Both the position numbers and the translations under genes were made by a program. A stretch of 64,000 nt of DNA from Larix kaempferi (lineage: Eukaryota; Streptophyta; Pinopsida; Pinales; Pinaceae), in contig BSBM01001138.1 of NCBI GenBank assembly GCA_027924585.1, positions 13,015,001 through 13,079,000 on the forward strand. Reading direction: 5' to 3'. Position 1 is the stretch's first letter; every line of letters starts with the position of its first letter. Under the pieces are notes generated by a model. That model saw only the letters and a list, made by a program, of their open reading frames with translations, had not been told where the DNA came from and ran no database searches. Below, piece after piece: positions 56,377 through 64,000 of the stretch.

Positions 56377-58476
56377 ATGGTTGCATTCCTTCAATGAGGA
56401 ATCTTAGGGTCTTTGGTTCTACTTGTCATGCCTTAATTCCAAATGAATAAAGAAACAATCTTAGCACAAGGAGTTGAAAGTGCATCTTCTTGGGGTACTC
56501 AAACACCACCAAGACATAGCGTCTTTACGATGATATAAACAAAAAAGTTTATACTTTCCAAATATATCATTTTTCTTGAAATGAATAAAAATGACAAGAC
56601 TATTGAGAGGCAGCTTAATCATCTGGATAAATTTACCCACGTAAATATATTTCATGAATTTGACAATGATATTCCATGACTTGAAGGGGGGATCCCTATC
56701 TTGGATCAATCTTTTGAATCTCCTTTTGCAACACCATCTCTCCCTCATGAAGAAATACCTGCCACTTCACCAAAACAGGAGGTCCAATTGGATAATGTGT
56801 TTGAAAATAGTGGAATATTGAATCTTGAAGTGAATAAAGAACCACCAACTGAGAAACCTAGACCCTCATAGAAAGTTCCAAAGTGGGTCATGAATACACT
56901 TGAAAGTGTTCATCCTAATGAAGTCAGAAATATGGGAACCAAAAGTTTGAAAAGAAAAGAAAATGGAGGATATGAAAATAATTCAAATTCAGGTGATGTA
57001 GATGATATGGATGTTTCATATAACTGTGAATTGAATTTATCTACTAACCTTAAACCAAATTCCTTTGAAGAAGATGCTTCTCATGATAAGTGGAAATAAG
57101 CCATCCAAAATGAATATGATGCTGGTGGACCCTTCATTTGGAACCAAAGCAATTGGTTGCAAGTGCCGGGTCTACAAGAACAAGTACATATCAGATGGAT
57201 TGCTTAAGAATCATAAGGTGAGTCTTGTGGGAAAATGTTTTGCATAGAAATAATGCATGGACTATGAGGAAAAGTTTCCCCATAGAAAAATGGGCTACCA
57301 TATGTAATCTAGTGTCTTTGGTTGCACAGAATAGGTGGAAAGTTCATCGAATGGATGTGAATGTTTCTTTCTTGAATGGAGACTTAAAAGAGTATGTCTT
57401 CATGTCTAACCTAGAAGGTTTTGTTGTGAAGGTATAAGAAAATAAGGTATGGAAAATCATCAAGTCTTTGTAGGGCCTAAAACAATCACCTCGCGTATTT
57501 TACATAAATAACCAAGCATCTTCTAAAATTGAATTTCAAACACTCTAATCTTGATAATGGAATGTTATTTGTCAAAAAATTGGAAGATCCATTGTATATC
57601 TTGTAGTGTATGTATATGATATATTGGTGGCAGGGAACAATTAAAGCTACATTACATCCATAAATAAAGAATTGAAGAAAGGACTTCAGATGACATATTT
57701 GAGACATCTTCACTACTACTTGGAAATTGAAGTGGCTCATAATCCAAAGTACATATTCATATCCTAGAAAAAGTACATTGGAGAGTTGTTGAATAGGTTT
57801 GGAATGATAGAGTGTAACCCTCTCTCTACTCCAATGGACTAGAAATTGAAGCTCGCATCAAAAGAAGGGAATGAATTTGAGGATGCAACCAAGTATAGAC
57901 AACTTGTGGGGAGTCTTATCTACCTTACCACCACTAGACTAGATAAGACACTTGAAGGGGACTCAATACCTTGGACTCAAATATTCTGAGGTGGATGACT
58001 TCAAACTGTTTAAATATTCTGATTCAGAATTTGATGGAAATAAAGAGAATGGAGTGTTTACTTCAATAAAACTCATGAGTCTTGGACCAACAATTGTCTC
58101 CTATAGATCACACAAATAGTCTATTCCAACAGATTCCACAAGAAAGGTAGAATATGTGGTTGTTGTAGAAGCAACACAGGAGATTGTGTAGCTCAAGAAG
58201 ATACTTGAATATTTGCAAGAGAAATAGGTGAATCCTACTCTATTGGTTGAAAATACTTTATCAATCAAGTTGGCCAAGAATTCCAGATTCCATGATCGAA
58301 CTAAGCACATCAACACAAAGTGTCATCTAATTCAATATCATGTAGAGGCCAATACTATTGATTTGATACATTGTTCCATAAGTGAGCAAATTGTAGACAT
58401 CTTCACCAAAGCGCTTGGAAGAGAAAATATTGAAAAATTCATAAAGATGTTTGGAATCACAAACACCCCTTCAGAT
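56377..58476 (+). pseudogene. E8 integrase end, RT and RNase H
   Basis: CIPSMRNLRVFG and SKCIFLGYSNTTK-like sequence complete the integrase tail. RT follows in broken frames: PNSFEEDASHDKWK (57050), HRMDVNVSFLNGDLKEYVFM (57340), GLKQSPRVFY, and the catalytic box as VYVYDILVAG (57610), where the first Asp of YVDD is Tyr. LNRFGMIECNPLSTPMD and YRQLVGSLIYLTTTRLD continue it. The RNase H end is the frame 58228-58479 (NSRFHDRTKHINTKCHLI, EQIVDIFTKALG). More than fifteen stops and several frameshifts occur. Confidence 0.85.
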
Positions 58477-58487
58477 TAAGGGGGGAA
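58477..58487 (+). other. E8 polypurine tract
   Basis: TTAAGGGGGGAA follows the last RNase H codons and abuts the LTR start TGTTAGAGACC. Confidence 0.9.
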
Positions 58488-58682
58488 TGTTAGAGACCTA
58501 ATCCATAGGGATTATGGTTCCTTTTGTAAATATTATTAATATTTAATTTTAGTTACTAGAAAAAAGATGAAAAATCGTGTACATTTAGATACTAAAGGCC
58601 AAAGCTCACCTCTCAAATGTATTAATAAGACATTTCAACTTAGCCATGAAATTTAATCTAGTGTGTTGTTTTTCCAAGGCCT
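58488..58682 (+). repeat. E8 3' LTR, truncated
   Basis: It matches 30832-31010 for about 190 bp and then diverges at CCAAGGCC. The next bases are TGTCATGTG; they may be the start of another inserted element or the edge of a deletion. Confidence 0.8.
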
Positions 58683-58902
58683 GTCATGTGTCATAATAAT
58701 AACAAAATTCTATGTGTTATATGCAACATCATGCGTTATGGTTTGTGCATTTGAAACATACCAAGGTTTTCATTTCTTAAAATATCTTTGGCCCAAGTTC
58801 AACTCCTTATACTCATTCTTGAACCTCTCCTAGTGTTTTGTTTGTGTCATGGAAATGAGGTGTTTAATGTGTGGTTACAATCCATAGAACTCATGCTTAA
58901 TT

Positions 58903-59454
58903 TTAGCACATCATTTTGGTTGGATGAAGGCTTCTTGTTTTATGCCAAAATTTTTGGACTAGTACCATAACAACTTCAATTAGCTTCATGTTGGGATGAG
59001 GTAGGCTACCATTGAAGGCCATAAAGTTTGTTTGACATAGGTTTTTAAGTATTTGTGTTATAATAGAAATGTGAGATGTGTGCATGAGTAAGAAATGTTG
59101 CCTTGTGGTATTGTTTACAATTGATTCTAACAATACATGACAACTCGTATTATGGTATTTCAAAAGAGTAGTCTTTCCAATTGTACTAAAAGAAACCTGG
59201 AGAGTTTTAAAAACATGATTGGTGGTTTCTAAACTTTTAACTATCCGTGTACCTAAAAATTTCCTATCAACAACTAAATTGTGTGATTTTAACAAAGCTA
59301 GAAATAAGTGATATTTAGATGCATAATATTTCAATTCAAAATACTCTTTAATAATTTTGTTGCACTGCCAATCAATACTTTGTTTATCTAATTTATTTTC
59401 AAGGATTTGTAAGGAACTTTTATCAATAGAAACATGGTTATGATTATTTTCCAC
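58903..59454 (-). CDS. Unrecognised 183-codon open frame
   Basis: It starts at ATG (59454) with MENNHNHVSIDKSSLQILEN and runs to a TAG after HPTKMMC. It is Lys/Ile/Leu/Asn-rich with phrases such as CNKIIKEYFELKYYASKYHL and HPNMKLIEVVMVLVQKFW. There is no domain I know, no neighbouring coding frame and no promoter I can point to. It is the longest intact ATG frame outside known retroelement genes, but length alone in AT-rich DNA is weak evidence. It could be an exon of an undescribed element protein. Confidence 0.2.
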   Translation of the reverse strand: MENNHNHVSIDKSSLQILENKLDKQSIDWQCNKIIKEYFELKYYASKYHLFLALLKSHNLVVDRKFLGTRIVKSLETTNHVFKTLQVSFSTIGKTTLLKYHNTSCHVLLESIVNNTTRQHFLLMHTSHISIITQILKNLCQTNFMAFNGSLPHPNMKLIEVVMVLVQKFWHKTRSLHPTKMMC

Positions 59455-61866
59455 ACATTAGATAGATGATTTGAGAAAGGTGGACTCGAAGTCTAGAACC
59501 CATTACCATGACATTGCAAAAATTATCTAGAAGATTGTAGTGATTCATTCACTTGATGATCAAGATTGGAAGTGCACTTGACATGATGACGTTTGATACA
59601 AGGAACATCTAATTGTTCAAAAAAACATGCACCGTAGGATCCTCTTCACTGGAAAGTCATAACAAAATTGAGAGTCTAATTTATCCCTACATGTATTTAA
59701 CACTCACCAAAATTTTCATGTCTTCATCAACTTGATCATTGTTTCTTGATTAAAAATTGATTGGAGGTTAAATTAATGTCAAAATTAGAATGAACTCCAC
59801 TGGACACGTATGATTCACATGTTGTAATGAAGTAGAGATCATCGTGAAATCATGATTGTGAAAGGAATTGAGGTGATGACTAATGGATGCCTATGTTCTT
59901 CTATACCCAACTTTGCCTTTTGTCTTAGTTCATTGAATTTTTCAGGGGGTTTCTCCTTCCTATCATACATTCTTGCTCAATTGTATCCATTTCCCATCTT
60001 CAAAAGGATTGAAAACAACAAGAAATTGAAAAAAATTGTTTTCTTAATCACATTTTACAACAAAAACTATTGAAACATTAGTCTTTCCTAAGAAATATGT
60101 GTGCTTCTTTAGAGTTGAATATTTTTCAGAGAAAATGAAGTTGTCCTCCATGATTTTTGTTTTTATTCAAACAAAAACATGCACACATTGTTAATACAAT
60201 GATTCACAAGTTGAACCAAACAATCAACAAAACAATAAGAAGATAAAGAAGAGTTTTGCAAACCATGAATGGGTCTCAACGCCTAACCAAGAATGTGTCT
60301 TATGCCCTAAAAAAAAATGTGTCATGGGCATAACTAGAAATGGTTCTTAGAGTCACGGTTAGGGTTATTTAGCATCTGAGTGTTATATGAACACCATGAG
60401 TAGGTTTTGTGTAGTGGAAATCATTAATGAGGCAAAATATGGTCAAGTGTAAAAATAAGAGGTTAAGCCCTAAATGAAACTTTCCAGGATTCTCAAATTA
60501 TATTACCCCATAAATATGTCCTCAAACCACTACATGGGACCCTTGTAGGTATTATTGAGCTAAATAATTACAATGGTTTATGAGCTGGTGAATTCCTAAT
60601 GTGTGCTTAAATTATCAACTAGGGATCATAAACTTGTGAATTGTTGTGCATAGACAATGCAACCTTCAAGACTTCAAGTTCTACTAAATGAGGTTTGTAT
60701 TGTTGGTATTATGTGTTGATAAGATAAATATTGTTTCTTAAGCATAGAGTAACGTTTTGGGAATTTTATAGCATGAGATTTCCTAGGAAGATCTTGCCCA
60801 TTTAGTACATTGACTCACTATTGTGAAATTCCTTTACATTATAGAAATTGAAATACAATCGTTATAAAGTAAATCTAATATAATGGAAGAAAAGAAATCG
60901 GTTCATGAACCAACCACATGATTGTCGCATGATGGAAGATGAATCACACGCCACTCAAAGTAGGAAATTTTATTTTATAACATGCCATTTGAATCCATAA
61001 ACAAATGCACATATAACCAAAAAGAAATGACAACCAATATACAACAAACCATTAATAGAAAGTTTCAACTACCAAGAAAAGAAATAACCAACAATATAAT
61101 ATAAGGGTTGAGGGGATTCAACTAGTAGTTGTAATTTTAAAGGAATCTTTACTCTAAAACAATGATCAAGCTATTGAATCCTTAAGACAAAAACACTATT
61201 CACAACAAAAAAGTGGAAAATAATAAATATAATTTCTCATGAGATAAGGCCTTCAAAATTACAATGTCAAATGAAGGAAACCTAGCTCTTTATAGTTACG
61301 ATTGCTAACCTAGCATAGGCTGCATAAATTAATTTAAATAAAAAGATGAGCTCATAGATCTACTAGAACAACCTTAGGGAATATGTGGAAGCTCTCAAAC
61401 AAAACTTATACAAATCAACGATTTGTTTCTTTCCATGACGAATCATCTAAGAAATGGTCAACTAATTTGAGTTTTATAATTGCTTGACTTATCATGTGGC
61501 TATCTTGAGCTATTTCCCATCATGTTTATATGCCATGTGGTGAGAGGCACATTCCAAACTCCTAAAGTATTGAAATATGAGATACTATAACAAATCTTCC
61601 CTTTATGATGTATTACGCAACACCAATCCATTCATTGAGACAACTATGGATTATGTGACACATGCATATAGGATTTGTCAACAAAATTTCACCGGAAACA
61701 TTTGGTAGGAGGCTACGAAGTTGGATTCATGAGCATCTTGAAAAACAAAATTTGTGAATAACATTTGACAAGAGGCTATGTAGTCGAATTTGTTAGTAGC
61801 CTTCGGCTAGAGGCTAAGAGATTAGATTCGTTAGCATTCTAAGTAACAAGATTTGACAACATATTA

Positions 61867-62113
61867 TTTTACAAAATATGGAAGGGACACCTCTTGACCA
61901 AGTTATTCATGAAAGCCAAATATCCTCTTGACCAAATTATTCATGGAAGCCAAATATCCTATCATTGTGATCTCATAATTATGCCAAACACATCAATTCA
62001 CAACAGAGTATTTTACAAAATATGGAAATGACACCTCTTTACCAAGTTATTCATGAAAGCCAAAAATCCTATCATTGTGATCTCATAATTATGTCAAACA
62101 CATCAATTCACAA
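61867..62113. repeat. Tandem duplication with an inner 34-bp duplication
   Basis: TTTTACAAAATATGGAA starts both copies (61867, 62011) and CACATCAATTCACAA ends both. The first copy is longer because CTCTTGACCAAGTTATTCAT with its tail is itself doubled (61891-61924, 61925-61958). Confidence 0.85.
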
Positions 62114-62477
62114 GTAAATATTAGATAAATTGAAAGGGCTAATAATTAATAATTGATAATCATGGTATTAATTCAGGTATGGAAATTAATATTTAGGGGC
62201 TTATATTGGAAGGTAAACTTGTTAAAAAGGAACAATAAAAAAGGGAAATGTAGGGCTCACCATAACTCATAACTTTAAGGTTTGCATGTCCCTTGTGCAA
62301 AAAAAATAGAATATAAAAGGTAGGACTACTACTCGGATTCTTTTGCTATGAAATGTTGTCCTCACCAATTGTTGACTATGGTTCCTCAATTGTGGCCGCA
62401 TTATACATGTTTACCTTTGTTTTTGTCTTTTCTTTTTCCTCTGTTTCATTTTCCTCTCTCTCCAACCTAACCTCTGC

Positions 62478-63233
62478 CTTTGTGTTCGGATATCCACATC
62501 ATCTTTTTCAGGATCTTGCATGCAATTAGGGTTTGCATGCAGAATCTAGGGTTTGCATGCACCGGCATGCACTGGCATGCATCCCAGTCACCAGTTTGAT
62601 GCCTCCAGCACCTTATCCACTTCATTCTAGCACCCGGGAGCCACCTACCACAGAGTTTTAGCCCTCCTAAGCTGAAAGGCGCCCACTTCTCACCTACTGC
62701 CAGAGAAGGGCGCACTTGTTCACCTACCACTGCAGTTCCACTTCAGTTACATTCAGTTAGCTCCGATTCTCCCTGATTTGAGGCTAGTTTCACTCCCGAC
62801 TGACTGTATCACTTCCGTTGGACCTCCAGTTCGATTAGGTGACTTGTTCTGACTTCAGTTAGCCTCCCATGTGCCCCCACTGAGCCTCCAGGTCCTAAAT
62901 CAGTGCTACACACTTCAGTTACACTTATTACACTCAGTTAGACTCAGATTGACACCTGGATGACTGGTTGTTGTGCATTGATGAGCACCACCGATTGATT
63001 GATGAGGACTCCTAGTTAGAGTCAAGCAACTCTATTCAGTGATTTGAATGACCTCCTTAGGCAATTCGAATTGCTCAGTCATTGTGACAGTTTGTATTGT
63101 AATTCATTCACCCTTTCTGGGATAGAGAGCACTGCTGCATGTTTTGCACAGTTTTGCACCATATTTTCTATGTTCATCTGTTGTGATTGATTTACTTGTT
63201 CATTAGATCTGCTGTGACTAATTTTACACTTTG
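62478..63233 (+). mobile_element. E12: solo LTR of an E11-related copia
   Basis: The LTR is 62483-63228 (746 bp, against 744 and 755 for E11), from TGTTCGGATATCCACATC to CTAATTTTACA. CTTTG flanks it perfectly on both sides (62478-62482, 63229-63233). Diverged similarity to the E11 LTR includes the CATGCA-rich block, CAGTTTG(A/G)TG and the CCTCCTA region. Orientation is opposite to E11. No internal sequence is present. The minus-strand frames within it (62467-62730, 63079-63336) are incidental. Confidence 0.82.
62515..62582. promoter_or_regulatory. RY-motif cluster in E12
   Basis: Five CATGCA motifs in 68 bp at the same LTR position as in E11, although the sequence between them has changed. 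Confidence 0.5.
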
Positions 63234-64000
63234 TTTGTCTTTTGTTCCTATGCACCTGACTCAAAGTTGTTGAGTATTGTTTCCCCAACATTGAGGAGTA
63301 TTTATTTCCATTGTTCTCCCATATCCATCTCAACAACCCTCGGTGATACTAGACACATAAATTAATCAAAACCAAGGAAAAATTTAGGGGTGAAATTTAG
63401 CCCAAGGGCTAATTTTTGCCCAAAAAAATATTCACCAATTTCCATTTTTTCTAAATTGATTCGCCCAAATTCCATGGGATAATTTTTTTTCTCTAAAAAT
63501 CACCAAAATTGTCTAGAAACTATATAAAACCCTTAGAAAATTGAATCTTTTTAGAAAAATATTGCTCGACATTTTATGGTCAGAATTAATTTAATAATTA
63601 GTAAGAATTGCCATGGTTTCTGCACTTTAAGAAAATCATAGATCCTTAAAAATTTCTCTAATCAAAACTATGAAAAACTTGTAGTTTTCTTCATTCATAT
63701 GCTTTTGGTTATCCCAAATTCACCCCCTTAACCAAAATTTGACCAAAAAGTAAACATTGGTATCAACCATATATGTTCATTTTAGTAAGTATGGTTCAAA
63801 TGGATAGAACTCTATACCAATCGAGATCCATAACTTTCCATTCTCCATTATGAGGAGCAAGTAATGAAAGCACCAATATATCGTAGTTGTTTGGAATGAA
63901 TACATTGGTGTGTTGTAGGCTTGTGGTAGTGTCCCTCACCAACATAAGCTTCGCTATTTTCTAAAATCGATTCCATTCACTTTTATCTTATCTGCAACAT
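63234..64000. other. Unassigned right edge
   Basis: AT-rich; no coding or repeat signal that I can support. Confidence 0.4.

Larger units (their letters stand above)
51554..56381 (-). mobile_element. E11: minus-strand copia with RT and RNase H but no integrase
   Basis: LTRs at 51559-52302 and 55622-56376 are flanked by a perfect ATGGT duplication (51554-51558, 56377-56381). Removing E11 restores the E8 integrase frame (MWYG followed by CIPSMRNLRVFG). On the minus strand it has primer site, gag, protease, RT, RNase H and polypurine tract. The integrase is missing: protease ends near 54066 and the pre-RT region begins about 10 codons later. Its LTRs resemble solo LTR E12, and its interior resembles E6 near the polypurine end. 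Confidence 0.92.
30832..58682 (+). mobile_element. E8: plus-strand Ty1/copia element split by E9 and E11
   Basis: The 5' LTR starts at 30832 and the 3' LTR at 58488; their first about 180 bases match (CTAATC(C/T)ATAGGGATTATG, TTCCTTTTGTAAATATT). Between them, in plus order, lie gag (cut by E9), protease, integrase (cut by E11), RT and RNase H, then a polypurine tract. Without the two insertions the visible copia is about 5.4 kb. All genes have stops and several catalytic residues are lost. The 3' LTR similarity ends abruptly at 58682. Confidence 0.85.
58683..62482. other. Unassigned 3.8 kb
   Basis: AT-rich DNA with no retroelement protein motif. It contains a 183-codon minus-strand frame (58903-59454), degenerate repeats of about 60 bp around GAGGCTA phrases at 61700-61850, and a tandem duplication at 61867-62113. 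The short frame 59852-60073 is not supported. Confidence 0.4.

Noticed and set aside
62515-62582. CATGCA-rich block as a CRISPR-like or minisatellite array
   Set aside because: Spacing is irregular, units are too short and the same block sits in related LTRs.
1-64000. tRNA, rRNA, microRNA or intact host gene
   Set aside because: None of the tRNA box patterns, rRNA cores or full-length cellular coding frames was seen by eye; a tRNAscan and Infernal run would be needed to exclude small RNAs fully.

Overview
This window is nuclear DNA from a large plant genome, almost entirely old LTR retrotransposons inserted into one another. The pol proteins are plant Ty1/copia and Ty3/gypsy. Primer-binding sites match plant initiator tRNA-Met. 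The DNA is AT-rich and no intact cellular gene is visible. Low gene density, LTRs up to about 3.1 kb and old nested copies would suit a gymnosperm or another giant plant genome, but the sequence alone does not prove this. No rRNA, tRNA or CRISPR array was seen.

Left half (1-30831). The elements form a chain of nested insertions. E7, a minus-strand LTR at 29263-30031, is cut by E5, a minus-strand copia ending at 29222. E5 is cut by E4, which ends at 22154 and carries a long unrecognised coding region of about 1,130 codons. E4 is cut by E2, a Ty3/gypsy element with a repeated segment of about 3.07 kb on each side of a broken gag-pol. The 5' LTR of E2 is in turn cut by E1, a copia element whose 3' end fills 1-3397 with four tandem-repeat blocks, and by the solo LTR E3 (5900-7011). 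E5 also contains E6 (23317-27035), a small deleted copia. Between the integrase and the 3' LTR, E2 holds sequence that looks like pieces of cellular genes.

Right half (30832-64000). E8, a plus-strand copia, is split twice. E9 (32115-49739) is a large minus-strand element with gag and protease but no visible reverse transcriptase, and it contains the Ty3/gypsy element E10 (41128-47011). E11 (51559-56376) is a minus-strand copia with reverse transcriptase and RNase H but no integrase, inserted precisely into E8 integrase. The 3' LTR of E8 stops matching its partner at 58682. The remaining sequence is mostly unassigned, with a solo LTR related to E11 (E12, 62483-63228) flanked by a perfect 5-bp duplication.

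No element appears able to move by itself: all carry stops, frameshifts, lost catalytic residues or whole-domain deletions. The most interesting items are the unrecognised E4 coding region, the integrase-less copias E6 and E11 with their RY-motif-rich LTRs, the tandem-repeat complex between two polypurine tracts in E1, and the gene-like fragments in E2. Family assignments come from reading motifs by eye; no database was searched.
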